The notes beneath the pieces were generated by a model that saw nothing but the letters and a program-made list of their open reading frames with translations, had not been told where the DNA came from and searched no databases. From Nelumbo lutea (lineage: Eukaryota > Streptophyta > Magnoliopsida > Proteales > Nelumbonaceae), in NCBI GenBank assembly GCA_022828595.1, contig JAKGHH010000008.1, positions 29,008,378 through 29,072,377 on the forward strand: a DNA stretch of 64,000 nt. Direction: 5' to 3'. Each line of letters starts with the position of its first letter. Position 1 is the first letter of the stretch. The position numbers and the translations under genes were made by a program. Positions 10,285 through 21,305 of this stretch are shown piece after piece.

Positions 10285-11703
10285 TGCACCCGTGGGTGCA
10301 CTGGTCAAGTGCACCCCCCAATCATGTATGGCCGCGTCAAACTCAGCATTGAATGTGTAAAGGGTGAGTTTGGAGGTCCGTCAACCAATTCCATCTAGTT
10401 CAACTAGAAGCAAAAAAGACAAAACTAGTTCATTTGTCTTCACGAGTTCAAACTCCCCCTCTCCTCTTCTCGTTTCGAAACCCTAGCACCTCCAAGCTCA
10501 CTAGCACCTTCACTCTAACCGGTGCCACTGTAAACGACGAAGCCACCAGTGGAGAGGGATAAATTGTCCAAACAAGCATTTATACATCTTCTTCCTCTCC
10601 TTCTTCTTCTTCTTCTTCTTCTTCCTCCCTTCTTCATATGCTCTACATGTTTGGACTTGAGATGCCCTTTCCATTCCTTCTGGCTGAAAAATCCTTTGTT
10701 CTCCATCTTGTTCCCGCCATACTTCCACTCAGCATGGGATGCATATGGCAAGCAGAGTTCATCTTCCACCATCCACTCACTTGATTGAGAAGGCATACAT
10801 CCATGTCTAGATTCTTCCAAGAATAGATGATAACCACCCTGCTTACCATGACCTTCAATTAGTTACAAAAAAAAAGAAAAGAAAAATCACAACAAAATCA
10901 AGACAAACACAATATTGTAGATTATAGACCTTGCATAAACAAGGAAATGAACCTATAAGTAGTGACCAAACTCACAATGGAAGCGAAATCTTAGATCTAT
11001 GGAAAATGAACAAAATTGGGGAAAACAGTAAAGAAAAAACAAAATCAAGGAACACAAGCAATGGATCCTCGATGAATAAAGAACACATTCAATTTTTTAA
11101 AGTTTTTTTCCTAGAACAATTTGAGTAAAGTGGGAAAATTGATAACGAAGCCCTAAATCTCTAGCAAAGCAATCACGATCTGACTACATGACCAGAGAAG
11201 AACAAGAAGAATGGGACGTTTCCCGTCAAAAAATCCACCACTGAACCCAAGGATCCTTATTACAGTGGTAGCCGGGAAATCGACCTATGAACCCAAGAAG
11301 ATGTTTTTGCCATCTTGTTGTCTCCATTGTTGTGGCTCTGGTGGTCACCAACATCGAAGCTATTAACACCATTGGCAGCTTTCCTATCTCGACTCTTGAG
11401 CACAGTGTGGGTTCGGTAGTGATTTGCTCTTGTATCCATAGTCGATGGCCCTTTGCTAGACATTGGTTGATCCTTTGTCATCGATGTCAAATGGTGTTGG
11501 TTGTCGATGATCTAGTAACAGGGATAGATTTGGAAGATAGAGGGGGTTCGAGTTGAGCTAGGCCAAATCATATTTTGTGGCTGGTTCAACCAGCTAAATC
11601 ACTAATAACGGAGAAAGTCTTCGTTAATTTGCTATTAAGATTGATGAGATGACTGTTTGTCTCTCATTAGTAGGTGCACTCGTCTAGTGCACCCATGGGT
11701 GCA
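10285..11703. mobile_element. 1.42-kb inverted-repeat element inserted in LINE RT
   Basis: The left 31 bp (10285-10315) start TGCACCCGTGGGTGCACT. The right 31 bp (11673-11703), reversed, start TGCACCCATGGGTGCACT. The two arms differ at about five positions. Each arm starts with a near-perfect short palindrome (TGCACCC-RT-GGGTGCA), so each end can fold alone. Pairing may extend outward by 5 bp (TTCTA/TTCTG). The block sits exactly between two halves of a LINE RT frame. The interior (TTC)n tract, CAACTAGAAG-type words and short frames show no transposase. No target duplication was found. Confidence 0.75.
10588..10632. repeat. TTC/CTT microsatellite
   Basis: An imperfect CTTCTTCTT tract lies inside the 1.42-kb element. 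It creates Lys/Arg-rich and Leu-rich frames on the two strands, which are artefacts. Confidence 0.85.
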
Positions 11704-12960
11704 CAGAACACACTCGCATATTCTTGGAAAACATTATCCTTGATTTATCAAAATTTGTCTTAACCCGAGATTGCTTGGGATTCCTAGGAATGCTTTTTAA
11801 ATTATCCACTTCCTCCCTATAAACTCTTAGAAAAACTATGACATCGCCTGTAAAAAGCAATTGAGAGATAGGAGCATCCATTGAGAGTTATATTCCCTTG
11901 ATGAGACCCTCAGATTCCTCTTTAAGTAATAACCAAGAAGGCCCTTCCATAGCCAAGATAAATAGGTAAGGGGAAAGAGGGCCCTCTTGATGTAAACCCC
12001 TTTCAGGGTGGAAATAACCCTCAAGGGTACCATTAATCATGAAAGAGAAAGAAACTGTTGAAATGCATTCTAGTATCAAAGCATAAAAGTCATGGGAGGA
12101 ACCTAGTTCTCTAAGGACTACCATTAGGCACTGCTATTCCAGATGACCACAAGTTTTCACCATGTTAATTTTCATAGCAAAATAGCTCGTACCCATATGC
12201 TTATTTTTCAAGAAGTGGCACATTTCATGACTGATAATACAATTGTCAATCATATATCTATTAGGCACAAAAGCAACCTGAGTGAAAGATACATTTATCT
12301 AGAAGAGTACGAAGCCAACAAGATATGAGTTTTGATAGGACTTTATAAAGAACTTTACATAAACTAATAGTATGAAAGTCTTGAGCCCTAGCACAATTAA
12401 CTTTGTTTGGAATCAAACAGACAAATGTGTGATTAAGTCTAAGAAGTTTTTTATTTTGAAAGAATTTTCGGGCAAACTAGACTATATCCGTACCTATAGT
12501 ATTCCAAAACTCTAATAAATTAAAATGGTCACTCCATCTAGCCCCAGGGATTTATGTTTTCCAATATTAAAGAGAGTAGATTTACCCTCTTCCTTAGTAG
12601 GAATATGAATTGCCATCCTTTCGATAGAGATCCCCAAAATAAGAGATAATGATTTTGGAAATATATTGTCAGACACCAAATGACCCTAATTATTCTTATT
12701 CTAAATAATATAATTCTTCTTCTATTGGCATATATTCATACAATGAAAATGCCTCATTTTCTTATCACCATGAGATTGCTATAGTTGTCAAGATTTTTAT
12801 CTCAAAAAACTCTCTAATAAGAAAGAAACATCCTTATATTCACATAAAGGGCATAGAGACACCTTAAGTCCATGTTCAATTGCTATTTGAGAGAAAAAAT
12901 ATGGTCCTCCAAATACTTCATCAAGCTTTAATCCAAAGTCATGTTTATCCCAATAAATTA
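11704..12960 (-). pseudogene. LINE reverse transcriptase, fingers and palm
   Basis: The - strand gives, in order: WDKHDFGLKLDEVFG; DKKMRHFHCMN with KKNYI; KSLGLDGVTILIY (normally SPGPDG...FY); FIPNKVNCARAQDFHTISLC then KVLYKVLSKLIS (the .RPISL.N..YKI.SK.L block); FAMKINMVK; GPLSPYLFILAMEG (normally GDPLSP.LF.L..E.L); and ISQLLFTGDVIVFLRV. The last is the catalytic FADD box, here FTGD, so one catalytic aspartate is lost. It then runs to TNFDKSRIMFSKN. Multiple stops and frameshifts occur. Confidence 0.85.
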
Positions 12961-13640
12961 GTTTTTTTAATACAATTTAATTTTAAGGTTAACCGCTAGG
13001 CCACAAAATCCAAAATCTAAAATTGCCATACCAATTTAATAGTATTCTAACAGGAATCATGTTGGAGCCACATCTCAAAAAACTTAAAGTTTTAGGTCAC
13101 CTTTTAGCACGGGGAGTTAGGTCAAGCATAGAGGATGATGGTCAGAACCTCATTAGGTAGTCAAGGTTAAGCTAGCACGAAGGAACCTCTAAGGTCCTTT
13201 GGATAGCTCTATTTCGTTGTTATTTGTTTGACTAAGTAAAACTCTCAACTTGAGCTCCAAATTCAAATAAAATTAGCCCTAGGATTAGCTCTTAAACTAT
13301 TTACAAGAACTTTCCCTTGTGGATAAATTGGATGGCCTAGGGTCCGCCACATTAATTTGTCCAAATTGGTTAAAATCACCCATAAGAATATAAGGTAAGT
13401 GGGTATTTTACTGTACTATAACCAAGCTTTTAGTTTGGCAAAGAAGGAGTTCTTTTTACCTTAAGGCTCATAAATAAATTCCGATAACCAAGGATTATCC
13501 ATAGGAAAGGAAGAAATCTTCTTCTAAAAGACTTCTAATCCTCCAACTCTACCTTCAAGAGGTATACATATTAACATAATTTAAATTATTTGATGGAAGA
13601 TCCATTTTAGCTTTACAGATTTTTCTTTCACTTAGAAAAG
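12961..13640 (-). pseudogene. LINE endonuclease remnant
   Basis: The best landmark is on the - strand near 13405-13325: HLPYILMGDFNQFGQ then INVADPRPSNLS. The GDFN motif is the hallmark of apurinic-type endonucleases of L1 elements and is followed by the usual variable linker. The rest of the domain is too degenerate for me to place all catalytic residues. It sits upstream of the RT in transcription order, as expected. Confidence 0.7.
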
Positions 13641-13662
13641 TGAAATCAGGATTGAAGTTTAG

Positions 13663-14058
13663 GGTTGTTGTGGGCCAGCCATCATCATCCTCTAGGGTTG
13701 TTCACGAGTTGGTCCAGTTTAGTTGCAAGCATATTGGCCAACCAAACCTAACGATGAAGGAACAATTTGTATTGGTTTCTTGGTTTGATCGGGTCAATCT
13801 ATTGTCTTAAGATGGATGAATGCCCCATTGGTGAGGTGGATTTCTCATGGGTGGTAGTGTGGTTGTTGTGGGCCAGCCACCACCATCCTTTAGGGTTGTT
13901 CACAGGTCAGTCTGGTTCAGTTGCAAGCATATTGGCCAACCAAACCCAACCATAAGAGATTAATTTGTGTTGGTTTCTCGATTTGATCTGGTCAGTTTAC
14001 TGGCTTAAGATGGATGAATGCCCGATTGTTGAGGTGGATTTCTACCATGGTTGCATCA
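13663..14058. repeat. 198-bp tandem duplication (2 copies)
   Basis: GGTTGTTGTGGGCCAGCC starts at 13663 and at 13861. Both units contain TAGGGTTGTTCAC, TTGCAAGCATATTGGCCAAC and AAGATGGATGAATGCCC in the same order. The period is 198 bp, with scattered substitutions. The TAGGGTTGTTCACGAGT word also begins the element-like stretch at 58311, so the unit may derive from a dispersed element. Confidence 0.85.
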
Positions 14059-14181
14059 TTGCACCATCAAAGTTTAAAGAAGAAAATCAAGGAAAATAGA
14101 AAAAAATTAGTGAGACCAACACACTTAGAAATGAGGAGTTGTAGGAGAAAACAGAGAAAGAGAGAAGGGGGAGGAGGCAGA

Positions 14182-14255
14182 GGAAGAAGAAGAAGAAGAA
14201 GAAGAAGAAGAAGAAGAAGAAGAAGAAGAAGAAGAAGAAGAAGAAGAAGAAGAAA
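14182..14255. repeat. (GAA)n microsatellite
   Basis: An almost pure AGA/GAA run of 74 bases. It yields a poly-Arg, poly-Leu or poly-Ser frame depending on strand and phase. These frames are artefacts. Confidence 0.95.
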
Positions 14256-14619
14256 AAGTGATTTGGGCTCTAAACCTATTGTGTTTTTTCTCGATGTGGC
14301 AAAGTAGTTGGCTAGTTGCATTGGTCATTGAATATTTTTTCGAAAATCTGCCAAACTTGACCTCATAACCCCACTAGATTGTATTAAAAAGAAAGAAACA
14401 TTTTTGTAATTGAAATCTACAATTTTATTTGCATCAATGCTCATGTTCACTAGACAAAGCAAAAGAGGGCAAAGTAGAGGGGGTGGGGAGTTGTTACTCA
14501 TTGAATGCCTTCAAGCATCCAACGAGAAGTCAACACTTGTTTCCTAGCTTGAAGCATTTTTTTAGTCTTATCTCCCTAAATAGCTAAACCTATTAACCTA
14601 TATTAAGCTATTAAAAAAT

Positions 14620-14810
14620 TAATGAGCAAAGTCGGTTCGGTTTGATTCAGTTTCGGTTTTCAAATTTAAAAACCATAACCAATATGATCAGTTGAGTTGT
14701 TCAAATTCATAAACCGAAACTAGCCAATAACTATAGGAGATCAACCAATTTGGGTTGGATCAGATCGGTTTGATAGGTTTGGTCAGACACGAAGAACCCT
14801 ACCACCCTTA
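14620..14810. repeat. GGTTCGGTTT-rich dispersed repeat piece
   Basis: The stretch carries AGTCGGTTCGGTTTGATTC and CCAACCAATTTGGGTTGG words. It ends CCTACCACCCTTA, the reverse of a TAAGGGTGG hAT-type terminus. A matching left terminus and target duplication were not found. Confidence 0.4.
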
Positions 14811-14851
14811 AAGCCAAAAAAATAGGTTAAATGTAAAAAAAAAAACAATAC

Positions 14852-15870
14852 CTAATATTCATGAAATTCCAAAGTCAAGTTAGCAAGAGTAGGATTTCCA
14901 AAAACAACAGAGGGAGACGTGACCAAATGTACCTCATGATCCAAAGCCAATAACTCTAGATTTGCACCAAGTCTATCATAAACTAGTAGCGTTGGCATGT
15001 CTTCATCTATTTCCGAAGGAAAAAAAGAAATTCTATACAAGGCCTTTTCCCCTAGCCCCAAAAGAAGAGTTTTCCTTATCTTCCAAGAAAACCCTATTCA
15101 AGGTAACTTGAGCTTGCTCATCCCTATGATACATCTCTAAAGAGATGTGAACTATGCTTTGCACAGTAGAAGCAGAAGATGTGGATAGGTTGGGTGAAAC
15201 CATTAATGAAGTGATTCTACTATATTGATTTCGATTATCATGAAATGGGTGTTTACCCACCTTGGGAGGGATTGGTTGAGGTTGAGGAGGTTGTTAAGGA
15301 GGGATCTATATTGATTGAGGAAGAAAATCATGATGCTAATCGAGTCCAAAGTATGCATTGTAATCTCAGATTGCAACCATGACCCTGAGTGATTCATGGT
15401 TCTCCTATGAAAGTATCAATCATAGGAGCTGCCCTCAAATGTTGAACTTTACCATGGTTATAACACACCTACAGAAGGTTTTCATACCAAAACTTCACCT
15501 AGTTCATTGGACTAAAAAAAACTCGTTGAGAGAGCTCTATCAACAAGAATAACCTTTGAACATATACAATAGATAGGATTTCAAAAGGTAAGTAATGAAT
15601 TTGAACACAAACTTCCATTTTCCAAAGATTCCATGTTCGACTTGCTCAAACTAGTCCATGATATGGGGAAACAATCTAATAGTGAATGAATATTGCCATT
15701 GTAGTTGAACATTCAAGGGTATATGTTACTTAGCATTGACTAGGCCTACATAATATTTTGACCCCTTGAAGGTTTTCTTGGAAATCCTATTGGAGATTAT
15801 CCATATTCTTCATACAACCACCAGAAAAGAAAACCTGGATGAAGGAAGAAATGCCAATGAGAGGAAGGTT
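14852..15870 (-). pseudogene. LINE ORF1 (gag-like) remnant with decayed zinc knuckle
   Basis: On the - strand near 15640-15560 the sequence reads VCVQIHYLPFEILSIVY, matching the VWVQI..LP.E..S block of the DUF4283 region in plant LINE ORF1. Near 15500-15430, WYENLL then VCYNHGKVQHLRAAP corresponds to YE.L..VCY.CG..GH....C, a CCHC knuckle with the second and last cysteines lost. Downstream frames (HTLDSISIMIFF; KHPFHDNRNQYSRITSL; SLEMYHRDEQAQVTLNRVF) continue the ORF1 tail with frameshifts. It cannot make an intact protein. Confidence 0.65.
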
Positions 15871-15900
15871 GGGAATGATGACTTATGACAAGAGCCAGAG

Positions 15901-16808
15901 GAGAAGGAAGATGAAGATTCAAACTAGAATAGCAGTGATATGAGAGGTGGTTTCGCTATCCCATCATTATGATTATAGCCAATGTCATAAGGGTAGAAAA
16001 TCCATTCATTTGGTAAAATGCATCTTACCTCCACCATAAGCTGCCTACCTTAGGCTAGATGTTGCATTGCACAAAATAAATAAATAAATAAATAAAAACT
16101 AGATCCCAACACTAACTAGAGAGAACAAGCTAGAAGTTTAAAGACAAGAAAACTAATGAAAACAAGCAAAGCCCAAAGCATAACAAATCAAGGTAACCGT
16201 GAAGCCATAATACCTAAGACCAAAAATTAACATAAGAAAAATAGCAAAGCAATTCAAACTAGAAAATATTCCCTAATGACCTAGTTTCCTTCTATTAATG
16301 AAAGCTTCCTCCCATTAGTGAACACGTTGTTTCCTCCTATGTGGCAATTCATTTTCAAGTCTTTAAACCAAATCTCTCTCAAATCCATTTAGTCGACAAC
16401 TAGGTGGGTAAGAATTATAGGAAGGGGTCTTTTCTCACTCACTTTCTCTCTCTCTCTCTCTCACCCCTACCTTCAATTTATCCTAATTCATGGGGATTAA
16501 ATTATATATATGCATTCATATTCAAGACTTTAACCAATACTCCACCTTTCTCTATGACCTAGAAGGAGCTTTCACATATGCCTAAGGCCTAAGAAGCATC
16601 GACCGATGATGCATGCATTTGTCCAAGTGATAAGTTCAATTCACTCGATTGGATCAAGGTTGAATTCTTGGACAATCCATTCTGAATTTGACATATCTTC
16701 GTATGTATAAATATTATGCATGCATGTATGCAATTATGCATCCATCATTACATTTGCTTATATCTATGTGTCTAAAACATTTTTTAAATTTGAAGGCAAA
16801 AACCTCCT
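15901..16808. other. non-genic stretch
   Basis: No gene is seen. Simple repeats are (AAAT)n at about 16075-16096 and (CT)n at about 16444-16462. This is the sequence into which the copia element at 16814 inserted. The right part may include the LINE 5' untranslated leader. Confidence 0.4.
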
Positions 16809-16813
16809 AGGTC

Positions 16814-16995
16814 TTTTATAGATAACTCTCTCTCATGATAAGGTTTATCCTCTCTACTCTCATTTTTGTTGTGATTTATTTACATTCAAATTCTATACAG
16901 TTATATCATCTTAGCATGTAAAATCTTCTCTATAAACATTCTAATACAATACACTCAAAATATAGAGCAAGTTATTCAAACTGTGAATCACTTTA
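16814..16995 (+). repeat. copia 5' LTR
   Basis: It aligns end to end with the 3' LTR with about a dozen differences in 182 positions, including one 1-bp indel. The 5' end is TTTTATAG where the 3' copy has the canonical TG start (TGTTATAG), so the TG has mutated. Both LTRs end CACTTTA. Confidence 0.9.
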
Positions 16996-17007
16996 TGGTA
17001 TTAGAGC
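16996..17007 (+). promoter_or_regulatory. copia primer-binding site
   Basis: TGGTATTAGAGC matches the usual plant copia site (TGGTATCAGAGC), complementary to the 3' part of initiator methionine tRNA, with one C-to-T change. Confidence 0.85.
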
Positions 17008-17036
17008 ATTATAGACTTGCGTCTTCTTCGAGCACC

Positions 17037-17990
17037 ATGGACAACAATGCAGTTATTCTTCATTCCAGTGACTCCACAGCAACACAGACCTCAACCATAA
17101 CTCCACCTTTGGTTTCTGCTAGTAGTTTCTCTTAGCTCATCATTATGAAGCTCAACAAAGATAATTATATTCTTTAGATAGCCCAATTTGAACCAGCACT
17201 CAGAGGAATTTGGATACATGAGTACGTTGATGGAAACTTCCCCTATCCTTAGTTTTTGAATGAATCGTCTTCTTCTAGGAGAGTAAACCCAGAGTATATC
17301 TCCTGGCATGAACATGATCAATTGATCCTTAGTTGGATTCTTTAAACACTCACAGAACCAGTCATGGCCTAAGTTATAGGCTATAAATCCTCTTGTTTAG
17401 TTTGGGAAAAAACTGCATGATTTGTACTCATCATCTAACAAATCACACATTCATGATCTCAAAATTGAGTTAGCTCATATTTGAAAAGGAGGCATGGCAA
17501 TGGTTGAGTACATACAAAAAAATTAAGGGTCTTGTAGATTCCTTAGCAGCTTCAAATTATCTAATATCAGATGCTAACCTAATTCACTATATGTTGGGTG
17601 GTCTTGGATCAGAGTATTATCCTTTTTTTTTATATCTGTCATGAGTAGACTTGACGATCTCTCTATAGCTAATGTTCAAAGCCTTCTCATGAGTTATGAA
17701 AAATGCATGAAATGCCATCTCCAATCTTCATCAATGACTACAAACATTGCAAGCAAGGGAACAAAGGAGCAATGTGGCCCTCACTCTAATACATATAACA
17801 ACTACAACAATGAGAAGCCACGGCAACAATAGAGTAACAACAAGCCTAGAAATTACAACAATAGTAACCAAAGAAGCAATCAAGGTGGTAATTCTCATCA
17901 TTCTTCCAATTATCAGAAAGACAACATAGTAGTCTGTCAGCTATGCAACTATCATGGCCACATTGTTGCACCTGTAGGCATTTCTTTGAT
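17037..17990 (+). pseudogene. copia gag
   Basis: The frame starts at ATG 17037 (MDNNAVILHSSDS), within normal distance of the primer site, and hits a stop within 35 codons. Later landmarks are SRLDDLSIANVQSLLMSYE (the ..L..LLL.YE block of copia gag) at 17643-17700 and a knuckle VCQLCNYHGHIVAPV at about 17934. The knuckle has C-x2-C-x4-H but lacks the last cysteine. Stops and frameshifts separate them. Confidence 0.75.
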
Positions 17991-18019
17991 CTACTTGGTG
18001 GTCATTCAAATGGTTTGCT

Positions 18020-18960
18020 ATGGTTGTTTCCTCCTCTAATGGCAGTCATGATCTCAATTGGTACCCATATTCGAGTGCCACAAATCACATGATATTAGAG
18101 CTTGAAAACTTATCTCTATACCAAGAATATCATGGGAATGATCAGATCTCTATTGGTAATGGCCAAGGGTTTGAAAATTTCACATATCGATCATGCTATT
18201 TTAACTACTTCACAAGGTTCTCTTGCATTAAGAAATACTCTTCATGTGCCTCAAATTAAGAAGAATTTGATTTTTGTATCTCAATTCTCCCATGGCAATG
18301 ATGCAACATTTGTTTTTAATTCTTCTGGTTTTTGTGCTAAGGCCAATACCATGGGAGAGAATCTTCTCCAAGGCTCAATTAAAAATGGCTTGCATCAAGT
18401 GTAGAGCCAACATGCCACTCACTCACCATTGAAACCAAGAGTTTTCATAATGCAACAATCCTTTTATTTGGCATCAAAGGCTTGACCACCCAAATCCTAA
18501 AATTACTTAGCATCTCATCACCAAGTTTCAATTATCTGTCATAAATAAGTGGCTTGCTCCCTGTCACCACTGTCAACTCAACAAAAACCATACGCATCCC
18601 TTCTCTCGTAGTTCTACTACTATTACCAAACCATTGAAACTTATTTTCTCTAATATATGGGGCCCCACTCCTTGTTCTTCAATCAATGAATTTTGTTATT
18701 ATTTTCACTTTGTTAATGCTTTCAGTAAATACATATGGATCTATCGTATGACATGCAAGTCAAATGTGCCACTCTTGTTTAGTCAATTTAAATCTATAGT
18801 GGAAAATCAATTTGATTACAAAATTAAAATGCTTCAAGCTAGTGGTGGTACTGAGTATAGCTAACTTGCTCCTCTTCTTCTCTCTTAAGGAATAATTCAT
18901 CGCCTTTCTTCCCCACACACACCAGAGAAAAATGACTCTATTGAGAGAAAACACCAACAT
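18020..18960 (+). pseudogene. copia protease and integrase
   Basis: Protease: WYPYSSATNHM, where the family has WY.DSGAT.HM, so the catalytic aspartate is lost; GNDQISIGNGQG follows. GAG-pre-integrase: NPFIWHQRLDHPNPKIT at about 18458, then PCHHCQLNKNHTHPF. Integrase core: PLKLIFSNIWGPTP (normally HSDLWGP), FVNAFSKYIWIY (normally VDD.SRY.W.Y) and MLQASGGTEYS (normally .SDGG.EY). The first two catalytic acidic positions are substituted. GIIHRLSSPHTPEK-like codons follow at about 18895. It is inactive. Confidence 0.85.
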
Positions 18961-19639
18961 GTCATCAAAATTGGTCTCACATTACTTGCAAATGCCCATG
19001 CTCCTTCCAAATTCTGGCCTAAAGCATTTGGGACTATAGTATATCTCACAAATCACCTACCTTCCTCGGTTATTGGCATACTATCTCCATTTGAGAAATT
19101 GTATCATCAACAACCTACTTTCACCACCCTTCATACTTCTAGATGTGCTTGCTACCCGTATCTTCGACCTTACAATAGCAACAAGTTGGAGTATAAGTTG
19201 ATGTATTGTGTTTTTCTAGGTTATGGTACCAATCATCGTGGCTACAAGTGCATGCACCTACCAAGTGGGCATATCTATTACTCATGATATGTCTTTCATG
19301 AAGAAGTGTTTTCATTCCTACATCATGAGAACAATTCCTGTCTAGCAATCACGCCTACTCCCGCCATTGGATCTCCACCAATCTTTCATCCTTGTCCTTT
19401 AGAGCGCATTACTAGTTCACCTTCAGGTATGCTTTCCATGCCCTCCACTACTTTATCAAGTACTCTAGCTCAATCTCTTGCTTTTAGTGAACCACCAAAC
19501 CTATCCCATTAGTTCAAACTACTTTTGTTTCTTTACCATCCCACAACCAGCCTATATCATCATCATTACCTCTATCAAATCCTATGAGCTCTCATTCTAT
19601 GACTACCAAACTCAAATCTAGCATTTTTAAACTAACCCA

Positions 19640-20335
19640 AAATATGCAATGTTAGCCAGTCCTTTACTTGAAATCGAGCCCACATCTTATACCCAAGCCC
19701 ATAAGGACCCTAGGTGGCAGGTTGCAATGGCGAAAGAATTTCGGGCTCTAGTCAAAAATAGCACATGGGTTCTTGTTCCTTTACCTATTGGCAATAATAT
19801 CATTGGTAATAAGTGGGTTTACAATATCAAGAGGAATCCTGATGGTTTTGTGGCTCACTACAAGACCCACCTAGTGGCCGAAGGCTATAGCCAACAAGTT
19901 GGGTTGGGTTATGATGAAACTTTTAGCCCAATTGTAAAGCCCACTACCATTCAACATATATTGTCTTTAGCTCTCACTCATAGATGGTCCATCAAACAAC
20001 TTGACATTAGCAATGCCTTCTTACATGGATTTCTCACTGAAAATGTTTATTTCTGTCAACCAATTGGTTTTGTTGATCCTGATTTTCTTCTCTTTTGAGT
20101 CTAGAGATGGTTCATCTATTTTCTTCTTCAAAACATCATCATTCACTCTCATGCTACTCATCTACATTGATAATATTTTACTAATGGGCTCTCACTCTGC
20201 TGTTATTGACAAATTTCTTCAATCCTCAGGTTTTACTTTTGTCGTGCATGATTTAGGCCCCCTACAATATTTTCTTAGGATTGAAGCCCAATATCATTTA
20301 GATGGCTTACATCTACGTCAACATAAGTATGTCTA
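19640..20335 (+). pseudogene. copia reverse transcriptase
   Basis: A long open run (19649-20098) contains DPRWQVAMAKEFRAL, TWVLVPLP, NIIGNKWVYNIKRNPDG, YKTHLVAEGYSQQ, DETFSPIVKPTTI and WSIKQLDISNAFLHGFL. These are all standard copia RT blocks, with catalytic Asp in QLDISNAFLHG. A frameshift near 20090 precedes LLIYIDNILLMG, where the YVDDI catalytic box has become YIDNI. The rest (LGPLQYFLRIEAQ, GLHLRQHKYV) is recognisable and ends in a stop where the family has Y..DLL. Confidence 0.9.
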
Positions 20336-21062
20336 AGACCTCCTCAATAAAGCAAATATGCAAGATGCTAAACCAATGCTGACACTTATGTCTATTGCTC
20401 TAAAATTTTCGATTAACTCAAGGAACCTACTTCATGACCCCACCACATATAGAAGCATTGTGGGCGGTTTGCAATATGTCACTATAACACAACATAGAAT
20501 TCCTTTTCCATGAACAAATTTTGCCAATTTTTAAAAGCCCTCACCACTGGTCATTGGTCAACAGTGAAGTGCATCATTCAATATCTCAAGCTCACACCAT
20601 CTCATGGTCTCTTGATATGACCTTGCAGGGAGCTTCATCTCTCCATATACTCAAATGCTGATTGGGCTGGTTGCCCCAATGGTTGTTGCTCCCAGCAAGA
20701 TTTTTTGCATTTTCCTGGGCCACAACCTTATATCATGGAGCTCCAAGAAGCAAACAACGGTTTCTTAATCAAGCATCAAGTCTGAGTATAGAAGTCTTGC
20801 TGCCTCGCATGCTGAACCCTCTTGGATTCAGATGTTACTATAAGAGCTTGGCTTTCATCCCAATGGCCCTGCCACACTGTGGTTTGATAACCTCAGTGCC
20901 ACATTCTTAGTTGTTAGTCTCATCTTTCATGCAAAAACTACGCATATAGAATTGGACTTTCATTTTGTATGTGAATGGGTCGCAAACAAGCAACTCCAAG
21001 TTCGCTTCATTCGCACCCAAGACCAAACTGCTAACATTCTCATCAAACCTCTATCTTCTTAG
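20336..21062 (+). pseudogene. copia RNase H and C-terminus
   Basis: Landmarks are YSNADWAGCPN at about 20650 (family Y.DADWAG.P), then FHAKTTHIELDFHFVCEWV and RFIRTQDQTANILIKPL at about 20930-21057. They match the .A.TKHIE.D.HFVRE.V and .ADI.TK.L ends of copia RNase H. Several frameshifts separate them. Confidence 0.85.
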
Positions 21063-21115
21063 TGGTTTCAGTTGCTTTCGGACAAGCTTACTATTCATCC
21101 TTCCCTGTTTCGCTT

Positions 21116-21124
21116 GAAGGCGGG
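21116..21124 (+). promoter_or_regulatory. copia polypurine tract
   Basis: GAAGGCGGG directly precedes the TG of the 3' LTR, the expected place for second-strand priming. It has one pyrimidine. Confidence 0.6.
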
Positions 21125-21305
21125 TGTTATAGATAACTCTCTCTCATGATAAGGCTAATCCTCTCTACTCTCAATTTTGTAATGATTTATTTACATTCAA
21201 ATTCTATACGTTGTATCATCTTATCATGTAAAATCTTCTCTATAAATATTCTAATACAATACACTCAAAATATAGAGCAAGTTCTTCAAGCTGTGAATCA
21301 CTTTA
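21125..21305 (+). repeat. copia 3' LTR
   Basis: It starts TGTTATAGATAAC and ends AATCACTTTA, followed by the target duplication AGGTC. See the 5' LTR for the comparison. Confidence 0.92.

Larger units (their letters stand above)
8990..15900 (-). mobile_element. near-complete dead L1-type LINE (RIL-like), interrupted
   Basis: Reading the - strand from high to low coordinates, the domains come in the order of a full plant L1 element: ORF1 gag-like domain and zinc knuckle (15.85-14.85 kb), endonuclease (13.6-12.97 kb), reverse transcriptase (12.9-10.07 kb), and zf-RVT (9.6-9.05 kb). Two blocks interrupt it: a 1.42 kb inverted-repeat element at 10285-11703, and a 13.66-14.81 kb region with a tandem duplication and microsatellites. 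Every domain carries stops and frameshifts. The 5' and 3' ends are estimated from where similarity fades. I saw no poly-A tail or target duplication. Confidence 0.75.
16814..21305 (+). mobile_element. Ty1/copia LTR retrotransposon, full length, dead
   Basis: Two LTRs (16814-16995, 182 bp; 21125-21305, 181 bp) flank a degenerate gag-pol. A perfect 5-bp target duplication, AGGTC, lies at 16809-16813 and 21306-21310. The empty site would read CCTCCTAGGTCTCATCC. The primer-binding site TGGTATTAGAGC directly follows the 5' LTR and fits initiator tRNA-Met priming. A purine-rich GAAGGCGGG precedes the 3' LTR. The domain order protease, integrase, RT, RNase H defines Copia. Total length is about 4.49 kb, typical of the superfamily. 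Confidence 0.93.

Noticed and set aside
10510..10858. Overlapping frames with Lys/Arg or Leu runs
   Set aside because: A CTT tract inside the 1.42-kb element keeps several frames open; there is no conserved motif.
14014..14328. Arg-, Leu- or Ser-rich open frames of 67-97 codons
   Set aside because: They are produced by the GAA microsatellite in different phases and strands.
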